Assembly (NCBI GenBank): GCA_037833965.1
Contig: AP031355.1
Location: forward strand, 397,501-461,500
Direction of reading: 5' to 3'
Length of the DNA: 64,000 nt
Source of the DNA: Marchantia polymorpha subsp. ruderalis
Taxonomy: Eukaryota; Streptophyta; Marchantiopsida; Marchantiales; Marchantiaceae
Both the position numbers and the translations under genes were made by a program. Within the stretch, counting starts at the first letter, position 1. Each line of letters begins with the position of its first letter. The notes below the pieces were generated by a model. The model searched no databases and was not told the origin of the DNA. It saw only the letters and a program-made list of their open reading frames with translations. Positions 21,801 to 33,965 of this stretch are shown one piece after another.

Positions 21801-23273
21801 ACTATGGTACCCCACTTTTGGTATTTATGCGGAATTTAAAACATTTTTGGAAAACTGTACCGCAGCAGCAGTGTAAATAGCGATCGGTACCTTACAATAG
21901 AGGTCCTCGTAGAATCTCGTAGAATTTCATATGATCCAGGAGTTGGGCGCAATGTTCGGAACAGGCGCCGCCCTGACCGATCGACTCCGAAGGAGTTCCC
22001 CTTCGGCGCAAGGCGCATAATCCGCCTTTGGCGCTAGAGGAATCCCTCAGAATCTATGCAATTCCCAAACGCCTTGACTTGGTTAGGGTCTCGTTGGAAA
22101 GAGCTTGACGCGCTGGTTCTAACGAGACCAAGAACGCTTGGAACGGATCAGGACTCAGGGAGTTGTGACGGTCGAAAGATACGAAGACTTTCGCCTACGC
22201 ATAGGCGAGAGAAGTTCGCCTACGCATAGGCGAACTGAGGTTGACATCGGCGGCAAGTCCGCCGAGAATGCCGCCTACGCATAGGCGGGGAAGACTTGCA
22301 CCTACGCATAGGCGGACGAATTTCGCCTGCGCATAGGCACTTCGCCCTCGGCGGCAAATTCGCCTTCGGGGTTGGAACTTGTACGGCGCCTTCGGCGCCA
22401 GCGCATCACGGTTAGGTGAGGACCCAACGGAGTAGCGAAATCCGTACGGACTGTACGGACGGAACAGACGAGTGCGCCTTCGGCTGGTCGGGATTTCGGA
22501 GACAAGAGCGCTGACGAAGAGGCGAGAGAGATGGACAGACTAGACGGAGTCCGTTGACCGCGGTCAACGCCTTCGGCACAGCCGCCTTTGGCGCTGCGCC
22601 TACGGCAAGAGACTGCGCGGACGAGTGTCTTGCGTGCGGACGGATTTCGCCTACGCATAGGCGAGCGCCTACGCACAGGCGGATGGAGTTCGACGCCGGC
22701 GAAATCTCCGCCGGGGATTCCGCCTACGGAAAAGGGAGTTCGACTTTTGTCCTGTGCGCGGACGAACGCCTTCGGCGGAGCGGGACCAGCCGAGTCGAAG
22801 TACGGATGAATGTAGCGCGTCGGCGAGAAATACGCCTTTGGCGCTGCGCGACCATGCGGCGTAGTACGCTGACGGAGTTCAAATTGCCAATTCGAGCGTG
22901 TGAGTGAAGGCGCGTCGGCGGAGCGTGAAGCCGCGCGTGAGAGAGAAGGCCGTTATACCTCCGAGCCGGCGCAACCATCAAGTGATTCGACTTTCACGAC
23001 CGAGAGCCGACCATGACACCCTGCGAGCGGACAGAGGACAACCCATTCTTGAATTTGCGATTTCAATTCCTTATGCGAGCTGCGCGCGTCCACCTTCTAG
23101 CTGAGAGACGTTCTAGACACCACCGCGCAGAGATTTACCCGGTGGCAGAGAGAGAATTGAGTGCGCGACATTTGGAATTGAGAGAGATTAGAGTTTGCAG
23201 AGAGAACAGACGCGCGAGCAAGAGGCTCGGGCATAGCAGAGAGAGAGGTGCGCAAACCAATTTCAAGAACGCG
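21801..23273. other. Start of GC-rich island, palindrome-rich, upstream of the broken gene
   Basis: Base composition jumps to clearly GC-rich near 21.94 kb. The stretch holds many copies of CGCCTACGCATAGGCG-type and GCGCCTTCGGCGC-type inverted words. Open frames in it mostly translate these words on both strands and are not convincing genes. It may be the 5' leader or promoter of the gene at 23274. An upstream in-frame ATG at 23013 would add 87 Arg-rich residues. Confidence 0.5.
22192..22681. repeat. First cluster of 16-bp hairpin palindromes (CGCCTACGCATAGGCG)
   Basis: Exact copies at 22192-22207, 22217-22232, 22272-22287 and 22648-22663; variants at 22299-22314, 22324-22339 and 22666-22681. 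The arms CGCCTA/TAGGCG pair around a CGCA loop. Shorter GCCTTCGGC words are interspersed. Confidence 0.9.
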
Positions 23274-26084
23274 ATGTCGACATCGGTTAAGTTGTGGATG
23301 GTTCCACTCAAGCTCCCGCAGAATGGGTTGCGTGCTTTTCAGGACCGGCTGATTGCGAGGAAACTCGATTTCTTGCTATGGGGATGGAATTACGTGTGCG
23401 GAGACATGGTGCGCGAATGGCTGAACGAGGAACGGCAACCTATGCGCGGATTCCGTCCGCACGTAGATCGATGGACTGTCCACGATTGGGGACAAGCATT
23501 GGGAAGGTGTGCAGGCGAGGACGGGTACCTCCTGTTCGACAGTGAGAGCGTCAAGGTGTCGAAGGCGGACGAAGCCTCCTTTGTGGAATTGTTCAAGCGG
23601 GAGAGGTCCTCCAAGAACGGGTACAGGACCCAGGACTACAAAGATCGTTTCCGTAGGACCGTAGCGATGGCGCTGCTGCAACTCTTGCAGCCGCACCGCA
23701 CTACTTACATCACCTTGTGGCAAGTGTCCTTCGTGGAGCTCACATTGGCCGGAGCTCCAGTTCACTTGTCGCGTATCCTGCATAGGGTGATGCGACAGCA
23801 TGCGTTTGAGGAGCGGGGAGGAACGCTCAATCACCTCTCCCCCTTCTTGATAAACTTTTATCGGTCGATGAATTGCTTAACCGCGGCCGAGCGTGTTCGA
23901 TTTCCGCCATTGTCAATCGACCATCCCGGGAGGTATGTGCGGGATAACGAGGTCGACACCGACGCAGAGGACTCTCCGACTTCCACTCCACTGGGTCAAC
24001 AGGATGCGGGGAGGATAGCAGCACGAGTGCCGCGGAAGCGGAGATGGAGAGAGGAACCGGAGAAGGAGCAACAGCAAGAATCAGCTGCTCTCACCCGGAA
24101 GCGGCCACTGCACGAGATCTGCAACCGGCCGAAGCAGAAGGCGCGCAGGCTAATGTTACCTGCCAGCAACGCGGAAACGGCGACGATCGCCAGTGAGAAG
24201 GGAAGTCCATCCCTGGAGAAGGATGAGACTGCGCGGACGGCCGAGGGGTCAGTGGACCACCCTACGCCCTCGGCGGAGGTGAGACGACCTTCGGGTCAGG
24301 AGCAACAACGTGCGGCACGGATGAGTGTGCTGCCTACGCATAGGTGACTCCCTGTGGATAGGCGACCCCTTGCGGACCAAGACTTTCGCCTACGCATAGG
24401 CGGAGAAAGTTCGCATACGCATAGGCGAGCGCCTACGCATAGGCAGGACTCACCCCCGGTGCAACGCAGGAAAGGGAAGGAGCAAGCGGAAGATCCGCCT
24501 TCGGTTCAAGGGCCTTCGGGGCAAGGCCCTTCGGCAGTGAGGTCGCCGGGATATGCGCCTTCGGCGCCAGGGCCTTCGGGCAAGCGAGTTCGGAATGGAG
24601 AGCCGGCGGGAGCCCCGCCTTCGGCGGGAAATCCGCTGGAAGATGCGCCTTCGGCGGAAGGGCCTTCGGGCCAAGGGACATCGGGCGGGCTGCCTTCGGC
24701 TCAACCGCCTTCGGCGTTGCGCCCTCAGCGGAAGCGCCGCCGGGAATTGCGCCTACGCATAGGCCGGACGCATCCCTCGCGTAGGACCTAATGGTGGAGC
24801 GGGACCGATCGGTGGAGCGGGACCTAACGGGAGAGCGGATTGACTGTCCGCAGGGTGAAATTTGTGCGCGCGATGCACAATTACACCCCGCACAGGTACA
24901 TCCCGCACGACCGCCTTGGGCGGTAGACGCCGAGGAGATTACAGTCGCGGCACGATAGGCAGACGTTGTGGACTCGGCACGACCGTATTCACCCACCGCC
25001 TTGGACATTTTAGCAGGGAGCAGCGAGGATGCAGGAGCGCCAGCGGCGCCAGAACACGCAGACATCTCGCAGCCCCACATAGGCCAGTCGCTGACGAATT
25101 CAATGGCGACTGAAATCCTCGAGTCGGAAGATGACGAAGAAGAAGGATCCACGGAATCAGTGTCGGGATCGGAATCCACTGAGGAGGAGGAGCAGGAAAT
25201 CGTAGGCGCCGACGGCGGCGCTCTGTGAGCAGGTTGTACCTTTGTTGAGGTACCTGGATCGCAAGGTAGAGAAGTACGCGGACCCTCGCCAGCCTGGGTC
25301 CTACGTCGAGCTAGTGCGGAGGCGAACCCGCACTAAAGTCCACACCAACAAGTTGTTGAGCCGAGTGGACGAGGAACTTAAGGATCTGCGGGAGAGGCAT
25401 GCGTGCCTGTGAGGTCAGTACAACCTCAATAGGAAGTTGTACAAAGCCTACGACAAGACGAAGGACGAGAAACTGGAAGAGTTCGCTAAGGAGAAGGCGA
25501 AGCTCGCAGAGGAGCTGGATTCTGAGCAGGCTTAGAATCGAATTTTGTTAGAGGAGCTCGTGCGACAGACATGGTTGTTAGAGTAGTGTCAGCTCGCACG
25601 ACAAGCGGATGAGGAATTAATCTGCAGACTGCAATCCGAGTGCGGGGAATTGAGAGCGCAGCGTGCGGAGGCCGAATTGCAGTTGGTTGTTGTTGAAGAC
25701 GATCGCCGGCGGGAGGCAGATCGCACGAAGGAAGAGATGGCGAGGCGAGTCACCCACTGTCTCAGGGGCTACGCCCACTGGAAAGTGGCGGCGCAGGAGA
25801 AAGTCACACTGCGCGAGTTAGAGCTTCGTGCAGCGGGGTTGTTGACAGGTGACAGTCGGAGTCGGCGGCGAGTGGCAAAGAAGCTGTACTCTTTTCTATC
25901 GAAATCGCGGGACACCATGGCCGCGCTCGAGTCGGAGGTTTCCGCGGTGTTGCGGCGATTGGGACTGCGCAGTCAAGCTGAGGACTGGCAGGGTAGGGAG
26001 TTAGTGCGTGGCAGTCCGTCGCGCAGGAGGCGAAGCACAGGTTCTGCGGAGTGTAGCGTAGCGTGGTTCCGTGCAGGCGTGTAG
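23274..26084 (+). pseudogene. Broken gene: helical N-terminal domain, Pro/Ser-rich middle, coiled-coil C-terminus
   Basis: I chose ATG 23274 because the readable domain starts there (STSVKLWMVPLKLP...); the frame is also open from 23013. Residues about 1-250 are Trp/Arg-rich and globular (LLWGWNYVCGDMVREWL, MRGFRPHVDRWTVHDWG, LQPHRTTYITLWQVSFVEL), with no catalytic motif I know. After a TGA at 24345-24347 the same frame continues through Pro/Ser repeats (PSVQGPSGQGPSA) to 24791. Two frames later an acidic segment (ESEDDEEEGSTESVSG) leads, after a one-base shift near 25226, into a long Glu/Lys/Arg coiled coil. That part is interrupted by stops at 25410, 25533 and 25584 and is then open to 26084. 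From memory it resembles a repetitive family of hypothetical proteins in Marchantia; this was not checked. It could be a transposon-encoded protein of the plant-mobile-domain sort or a lineage-specific host family. Confidence 0.55.
24331..24765. repeat. Second cluster of 16-bp hairpin palindromes, inside the broken gene
   Basis: Copies and variants at 24331-24346, 24387-24402 (exact), 24412-24427, 24430-24445 and 24750-24765. Between them the coding strand repeats GCCTTCGG words that encode the Pro/Ser-Gly-Gln repeats. The 24331 copy has C-to-T changes in its CpG sites, one of which makes the in-frame TGA. Confidence 0.85.
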
Positions 26085-27110
26085 CATAGTGCAGTGTAGT
26101 GCTAGTTAGGACTTAGGAGGTATAAAGTAGTTCAAGGCGTCTTGCCTTGGGATTTTTTTAGTTTCGGAAGTGCAGATCAGGAACTTATTTTCTCTGCGTG
26201 TTTGTGTCCATTAGTTCTGTCACCACGCAAGAGGAGCTACACCTTGGCGGTCTGCATTGTGTAGCTGAAGGCCTTCGGCCGAATGTTCAGAGCTAGTACA
26301 CTGGTTAGAGACTTGAGAAGTTCGGATCTACACCTGCGGGTGATTGCCGATGCTCAGAGCTAGTTACGAGTTAGATACTTGAACAGTTTCCCCCTTACAC
26401 TTTTGAGTGACTGTTCCTTATTGTACTCCTTCGGGATTTTTCCCCTGAATGCCAAAGTGAAGTTTTGCTACTTCGTGTAAGCCTTGGTTGTAAATTGAGG
26501 TTACGCTGCAGCAGGTGCCTTCAGGGTAACCCCTGTAGTATTTCTGGGAATGACAAGTGCCTAAGAATTCAAACTCTTCAATAGACTGTTATGGTGTGTT
26601 ACTGAAACGTTTCTCAGTGAGTCCTTCCGTGCGGACCTGTGTTCTCTGCGCGTTTTGTGAGTTGAGAGTGTTGTTCACCGCATGTGAGTGACTTCGATCC
26701 GAAGTAGGAAGTCCAACCCGGGTTCCCTACGCTAGCAGAAAGCTAGTGGGAGGGTTGTAAAAGCCGGAGTTGGGAGTCACTACCCGGAGCTTCGCTGAGT
26801 ACTCGCGAGAGACTTTCCCCCCTGAAAGCTTAAGTAGAGGTCCTAACCGATCTCTGGGTTGTGTTTTGGTAGTTTCAGGTGTGTGTGTGTGTGTGTGTGT
26901 GTGTTGTACGCTGCACTGTGCGAACTCCGAGTGAGCTCCGAGTGAACACTTGCAGTATTTCTGGTAGTGACAGTCGCCTGAGAATTCAAATTCCTCAATA
27001 GTCTGTTAAATGTGACACTTTGTACCCTGTGTGTTCCTCTGTCCCTATGGGTCCGACCTTTCTACCACTATATTGCAGTTTTAGCCTTTAATGGGTTATT
27101 ACACTAACCT
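26085..27110. other. Region downstream of the broken GC-rich gene, with internal repeats
   Basis: No gene is seen. A word of about 57 bp around 26543-26590 recurs near 26953-27008 (GTATTTCTGG...AATAG...CTGTTA). A roughly 65-70-bp unit with CAGAGCTAGT and TTAGA-ACTTGA appears twice at about 26260-26390. It may be a 3' untranslated or LTR-like region of the element that carries the gene. Confidence 0.5.
26879..26904. repeat. (GT)13 microsatellite
   Basis: An uninterrupted GT dinucleotide run. Confidence 0.95.
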
Positions 27111-29612
27111 GTCATCACCGCAAGAAGACTTTCATAGTCCACTGGTCATCACTCCAGTCTCACCATGAGAGAAACAAAGATAGGCGCCAGTGATCAAAAC
27201 CAGCCGCACTATTGACAGCACACTGGAGTAAAACTACTCCGGAAATCAGCGTCAACCCAGACATGGGCACGCATCAAGAAGCCAGACTGGAGAGGATCCA
27301 AACACAAGCAAACAGCTAGCAATGACTCTCCAGCCGAAATGAAACACAGCACAGAATAACACAACACACTGGACATCGCCTCGCATCGCGACCCCGAGTT
27401 GAACTTCATCGTCTCCTATCATCCTCTGCCTCCCGCGCCTGTAACACTATCTCACTCATCCCGTTGCAAAGATGATATCCACCCTTACGCCTCTAGCGCC
27501 TACAATGTAACTTCTTTCACTAAATCGACAAGAGAATCTCCACTCCGAGCTGTCCCGCACTTCGCCTCATAACTCCACTTCACACTGTAACTAGGAGCAA
27601 AGAATACAAAGAAAGCCTATTTACCTAAGTGTTTCCCAAAGTGAAAAGTAATAATGATAACTCCATATTTTCACAACCGAGAAATCATAATAAGTGAAAC
27701 GAGTGCAAATTCTCAATCTCTTCAGAATACTTCTATTTTTTAAAAAAATTTGTTTTTTCCTTTTTTTTCTCACAAAATCAAAAGAAATAATAAGAGTAGT
27801 TGAAAGGTAAACCACAAACGGCAAGGCAAAAGAGTTTGCGCTGATTCTGACCCTTACAACATAGTCTTGGTCTCTACTTAACTTAACTCCCCAATAATAT
27901 AAGCAAAATAAGCTTCCGGTGACTAATATACTACAAATATTCCCAACCAATCAGATGTATATGATGATTGATGGAGCAAAACATGACCTTCTATTCTCCG
28001 CTCAAATCTTCAAAAAAAACTTGAAAGGTGTAGTTGCCAAGAAATACCATTGGATAGCAAGACTACTTCACATTTTTGGGCAATTTACTCTCACTTCCCT
28101 TGTCAAAGAATAGACCACCTAACTTCTGCAACTCCAATCACTCTTCCACAACATCCCGAACAAGCGCGCACTGTTTTTCTAAACTTTCCGTCGTTGTGCC
28201 TGCGGGCTTAGTGAAGTCCACCATGCAATTTCGTCCGCTTGAGTTTACGGTAGGTACACGTGTCGATCCGAACCTCTCTACTGTTGCCGGATTGGACAAT
28301 ACATCAACTCTAGAGTCCACGTACAGCGTAGTAAACTTCTTTTCAAATATTCTTGACTCCCTTTCCTCCAAGTTGGAGCACAGTTGCATGCAAATAGTGC
28401 ATCAAATAGCTGATTTCTAGTTGAATCAACTCGGACCGCAAATGCGGGTCTTCAGTCCACCAAGCAGATCACTGAATGACGTCGTCCGCTGAGGCTGATA
28501 GGACTTGATGCCTTTACTCCCTTCAGTCTCACTTTCAAATGTGTGTTACGTCCACGAACATCGAACTTATCTCCTCCACCCAATGCGACCCAGCGCAAGT
28601 AGCCAATTTTGTCATCGGGTCATTCTTCCGAGAAGCAGCATTATTTACTTGGCCACATGATCAAGCGCAGGGAGGTCGAGGATTTATCCATGTCTGAAGT
28701 TCTTTCGATTCACTGACGACTTTTCGAGGGAGGTTGAGCTCGGAGGCGTGATACAAATCACGACCTCTGAATTACGGTTTCTATCCCGCTGCACAGAACG
28801 AGCTCGCTCACTTGTGGAGGGCCAGTGGCAAGCGCGAGTCAAAGCGCAAAGTGGACAGGCGATCAATTTTGCCAGCCCGGGTTACGCGGTAGGCACCGGA
28901 ACAAGAACACATAATGTGAATTCAGGATCGCAGGACTTCAACTGCATGCACATAGCGGAGAGAGGGAACATGAAAAGACTGAGATCGAAAGAAAGGCGAT
29001 GAGTGCCGGACCAAATGCTGCCTAAGCGACTGCTGATAGGCCAGTACGACGAAAGCGAAAGACAAATTGGATTCTCCGATGGACGGTCATCAAACACTGC
29101 AGCACTTGGCTCGACGGTGAGAGCTGCGAGTTTCGGGTCCATGCTTCCAATAAAGCGCAACTCCGCCACGTCTGACTGGTACCAAAACTTTCCGCTCCAC
29201 TTTCAGTCATCAACACACAATCTCGCTCAACGTAGCCATGCCACTTGTGATTTGTGAGCCCCTTGTTCGCCCCATCTGACCCACATTTTCTCCTCCTCCT
29301 CTCGGTTCATCTCTCTAGCACTGCGCCTATCAGAACCTTCTGAATCCTTCATCGTAATCCCCTCTCAGGATCGCAATCAAATTTTCCTTCCTGAGCTAAT
29401 AAACGATAATCGAGCACTAACTGAAAAATCATAGAAAGGTATCATACTTAACGAAATGCGAGAAGGTAACGATAGGAACCACAAAAACAAATCGAGAAAA
29501 ACTTGAAAGAAAATCTGAACAACAGAACAAAATTACTAATCGAAATCCGAGAAAAACACAAACAAGAATATGAACACACTGACGTATTCAATGTCCAGGA
29601 AGTTCTTCGAGT
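27111..29612. other. Unassigned stretch between GC-rich island and repeat Y'
   Basis: No recognised gene. On the minus strand 28138-28389 is open for 83 residues (LEERESRIFEKKF..., ending TTTESLEKQCALVRDVVEE); after its stop the frame continues with LELQKLGGLFF. It reads like a scrap of a coiled-coil coding sequence, possibly from the same family as the GC-rich gene, but is too short to call. The rest shows nothing I can support. Confidence 0.4.
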
Positions 29613-29871
29613 AAAATCATAACATAACACGAAAGGTACAGAGTCGAGCCAAACTCACTACCCTAAGGTAGAATAAGAGTCAAAGCTAATGGGAAGAGTC
29701 CCGACGCCTAAGGCTCAACTCGAAGAACTGACAGTTCTTCGAGCCCGCCTCGAATATAACTCAGGGTCGTCGACCCCAACATTCCTCGACCGTCTGCCGA
29801 CTCCCAGCAATAGCCGACTCCCAACGTGCCCCCGACTCAAATCTGAACTCAACGTCTATACACATGACAAC
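29613..29871. repeat. Right copy of the 259-bp repeat Y
   Basis: A gapless match in the same orientation to 12250-12508, including the perfect 25-bp palindrome at 29719-29743. Unlike the left copy it is not flanked by segment X. It sits exactly where the AT-rich region begins, so a younger insertion may have cut X off. Confidence 0.8.
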
Positions 29872-32800
29872 GTATAAGTTGTAATGCCTTCACCAACAGA
29901 CTTGTTACTATGAAAAATAGAGAAATTTTGTGTTTTAAAGGTTATATTTGCGTTTAATTTATCTCACTGAGAGATTTGGTTCTCAAGTAATGTAAGCATG
30001 ATGGGAAGAATTGATAGAAGTAGATATATTATCGTAGGGCATGAGAATTCATTCCATATATACGATATATTTTTTGATTCATTATTGAGATTCCATTCTT
30101 ACTAGATTCTTACTACATTGTCTATGTAGGAGTGATGTTAACTTATTCTTTAGGAATGAAATTACGTTGTAATTCTAATTCTTAGCGTATTATGCTAAAA
30201 CAAAGTGAGTAAAATGAAGCTTTTGACATTTATGAGATTCTGTTAGGTTCTAAAGTAAGTTTTAAAATTTGAAATGGGATTATCTACATGATAATGTTAG
30301 CACCTAAGACACATTTTAATAAACTTTAAATAATTTGACTAAAGTTAGTTAGAGTAGATATTTATATACAAGAGGTTCGGAAAAACGTTTCTTTAGTACG
30401 AATTAGGAATATGAGTAAAAGATTATCTGAGTTGAATTTACTTATGTTTTATGTCGACTTTATTGGAAATGATTGGTATTATGAGTATCAATATGGAATA
30501 ATCTTGGATTAACTGAAGTTAATTATATTAGATATAGATATAAAATATTTATATCGATTGATTTTTGTTAAATATCAATTATTGACAAACAAAAGTCAAT
30601 GTTGATAATGAAAATTGCATATGCGGAGAATCAATAATTTTTGTAGTATATCAAAATATGTTTGATCTTTCACAAGATGAGATGATTATTTCATAGCACA
30701 TCGAATAAATTTGATAGATTTTTTTGACACTTTTGCGAAAAATAACCAAAAAAATTTCTTTTCAAAAGAATTACAGTTTTTTTAGTAGTGTTTACGTTTT
30801 TCTGAATGTAATCTACCATATTTGTTAAAACTGAATATGATCTAAACTTTGAATTCATGAAGTAATGAATATACAAGAAATTTGCAAAAATCCATGTGTG
30901 ATTAATTAGCATAAGAAATAATAATGTGATTTAATAAAAAATATGGATTCCAAAAATCATATATTAAAGATCAAATGAAGTAATGAAATTATAAAACAAA
31001 ATAAGCTATTGATATTATTTAATCTTTTATATTGAAATTATTAAGTAGAGATATAGAAAAAATTAAAGGAATATGAACTTAGATTTAGTTACCTTGAATT
31101 AATGCAATTTTCAATTTTTTGACTTATTTACTTGAAAGAAGAAAAAAAAGCCAATTTTTATTATCAATAACACAAATTTGGAGCAAATACTTTTTGGATT
31201 CATATTGACGTAATTTAGAGAAGTTGAATAACAAACTCATTGCGTTCAATTTGTTGGTAGATTTTGTATGAATTTTGGTTTTCTAAATATTTTTATGAAC
31301 ATTTTAAACCTATTATTGACGTGTTGAACATTGTTAAATTTGTTACAATTGCTGACAAGATTGTGTTATTTTGTTCATTGTTGTTGATTTGTGTAAGAAT
31401 CATAGTTGTATGATTGTATTAGTTTAGAACTAATGAAAAATAACTATATTTATCTTAATTACAATTAATTATAGCTTGATAAATGTTTTTGGCAAAATTA
31501 ACATAATTTTTTAAAACTATAGCTTAACATTGTCACCATTTTTAATATCAAAGATCAATTTTTTTATCATGAATTTGACAACACATTAGCCTTTGATTGA
31601 TTCTGTAAAGTATAATGATTTGACTTATTGGACTAAAATATTATTTGAATTAGTGGCTAATTGATCTTGTACAAGTTTTCCAATGTGATATAAATATGTA
31701 AAAAAATGAGATATGATATTATCTTGCAAGATTTTATGATGAAAAATATTTTAAAATTTGCTAACTTCAACTATATTTATTCTTATTATTTTGTTAATAG
31801 ATTGGATAGACATCATATTTACCTTATACTAAATTGAGTGAAAGTATATGTATACGGATGAGATGCTAAATGAGATCATGGCTAAGATGAAAGAAACAAA
31901 AAAAGAAATAATAGAGAAATGCACAAAGCAACAAATCATGGAAGATAAAATTTTTGCATTAGAAAATGAGATAGTATAGAGAGAATAAACTAGGCAGAAA
32001 GAGGTTGAAACTTCAGTAACTTAGATTCAAATTCAATTAGATGAAATTTTATTGACATTACAAAACCAAATAAAAAACTACTTCAAGAGATTAAATATGA
32101 AATCAATGTATTGCTTTACAAAGAAAAGTCATGTAAAGATGACATAGAAGTAGAGTAAAGTAATAAGGATTTAAGATTGTTGCATCATGAGGATCAACAT
32201 GTTGTACCTTTTCTTTATTTTTTATTTTACTTTGCAAAAATAAATCTTGTTGTTTGCAAAAATATTTATGAAGATATATTTCATGAATAAATCACTTACA
32301 TGATACATCACATCAAAACAAAAACTGTTAAATACAATGTTTCAATTTAGTGAAGTGAAATTTTCAAACTCTTGATATATTTCAAACAACAAGAATAAAA
32401 TTATGGAATTTGAATTAGAAAAGAGTTATCCAAAAATATATTAAAAAATTTTGTAATCTTCAAATATTCATCATGAATATGAATAAAGTTCAAAATTTTG
32501 TATGTGTTCAAATAAGGTTTGAAAGATCAAATGTTCAAGGAGTTGATGGTAAACAATTTATTCATAATTATTGTAGTAATTGCAATTATTCAACAAATTG
32601 CACGTGTTTAAAGAATTATACACAATGAATCATCAAACAATGTTCAAAAGTTATCGAGTGTAGGCTAATAAAGATGGAAAATCTTGAATGTAGCAAATGT
32701 TATGAATCATTACAACATCTAATTGAATTGAAGTCTATAATATTTCAGTTTATTTCATTGACGATGTCTTCCGTTACATTACAATCATATCATTAAAAAA

Positions 32801-33149
32801 TTTGACTATCATAAATTTTGAATTTCCAAAAAACATATGCAATATTAAAATGACTTAAGATATAGCAATAACTTGTGACAATCATCTATATTATGCATGA
32901 GAGAAAAAACATCACTTTAGAAGTTTTTGCAAAATTCAACTATGATTACAAGAAGTACGTCAATGTTGCGACAAGATTTTTACAATATGAAGTAGACAAC
33001 TTATAAGAACAATGATGAAACAATTTTAAATTACAAAGATCACTAGTATATTTGCTTTGCAGCCTTATTAATTTTAGATAAAAAAAGCCAAGATCAAAAT
33101 AAAATAATTGTTAGAATCTTATGAACAGAGCAAAAAATAAGCCCAACTG
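29872..33149. other. AT-rich stretch without genes
   Basis: Extremely AT-rich, with stops in all frames. A lysine/glutamate-rich shadow frame near 31880-31970 may be decayed gag of the gypsy remnant that follows. Nothing else is supportable. Confidence 0.5.
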
Positions 33150-33965
33150 ATTGTTGCGGATGATATGATGAAAATACATAAGGCGAAAGTTTTGATTGAT
33201 CATGTACTAGTAAAAAACTTTATATTACAAAATATTGCAATGAAATTATGATTGGTGTTCATAAAGGATGTGAGTGAAAAATGGACATTGCCAAACAGAC
33301 AAATTAAAGAAATAAAGATATTATCATGGAGAGTAGAATTCTGTATTATTTTGTATTCAATCTTCTCCTTGGATCTAACTTTAGAATTAATAAACAGTTA
33401 AATTAAAGGAAAAACTTGAATAGAAAAATTCTAATATCGAGATATGATGTCAATTTATTAATGCCATAGCTTAAGCAATATAATTCGGAGATAGATTGAA
33501 GAAGAATAGTAATCAAAAATAATGGTTGGAGAATTCATACAGATAATATTAGACTTTAAATAAAAAAAATTAACTCTCTTTGAGATGAGTAAGACATTTC
33601 ATACTAGAAATAATATATGATCTCAGGACTTGTAAAATTTATTGTTGGATATAATGACAAACTTTACAATCCAATTTTTTTGAAGTATATTTTTATGTAA
33701 TATAATGATGTTTTTTTAGATGATCTAATACCAAAAAGACTTATAGATCGTAAGATTGAGTTAATATCTGGAAATATTTCAACTTGCAAAGCTTTGTATT
33801 TTTAGGCTCAAAAAAATTAAAAAATTGCAAAGTTCTAGTAGATTAAATGGTGAGCAAAGGATTTATTTAAGCAGATGTTTCATCTCACGGAGCTCTACTG
33901 CTATTTGTGAAGAAGAAAGATAAAAAACATGAAATTATGTATTGAATACCATGGATTGAATTGTA
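33150..33965 (+). mobile_element. Decayed Ty3/gypsy fragment (protease and start of RT)
   Basis: At about 33190-33300 the frame reads LIDHVLVKNFILQNIAMKL, like the gypsy protease LIDxGATxNFI segment. At about 33848-33950 it reads GFI-ADVSSHGALLLFVKKKDKKHEI with a stop, like the RT start GFIRPSxSPxGAPVLFVKKKDG. It breaks off at a T13 run near 33970. Many stops; AT-enriched by decay. Confidence 0.55.

Noticed and set aside
17231..21810. 16-bp word TCAACCTAACTATGGT shared between the solo LTR and the gypsy/GC-island junction
   Set aside because: A match of this length is about as expected by chance in a 64-kb window.
22302..22676. Minus-strand open frame of 124 residues in the GC-rich island
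   Set aside because: It is mostly the translation of the palindromic repeats, which read similarly on both strands.
22192..24765. Could the regularly recurring 16-mers be a CRISPR array?
   Set aside because: Spacing is irregular, spacers are partly coding, the repeats are short palindromes and the context is eukaryotic.
24433..25179. Minus-strand open frame of 248 residues opposite the broken gene
   Set aside because: Shadow of the GC-rich coding strand; low-complexity Ser/Ala/Pro with no domain, while the plus strand carries the coherent coiled coil.
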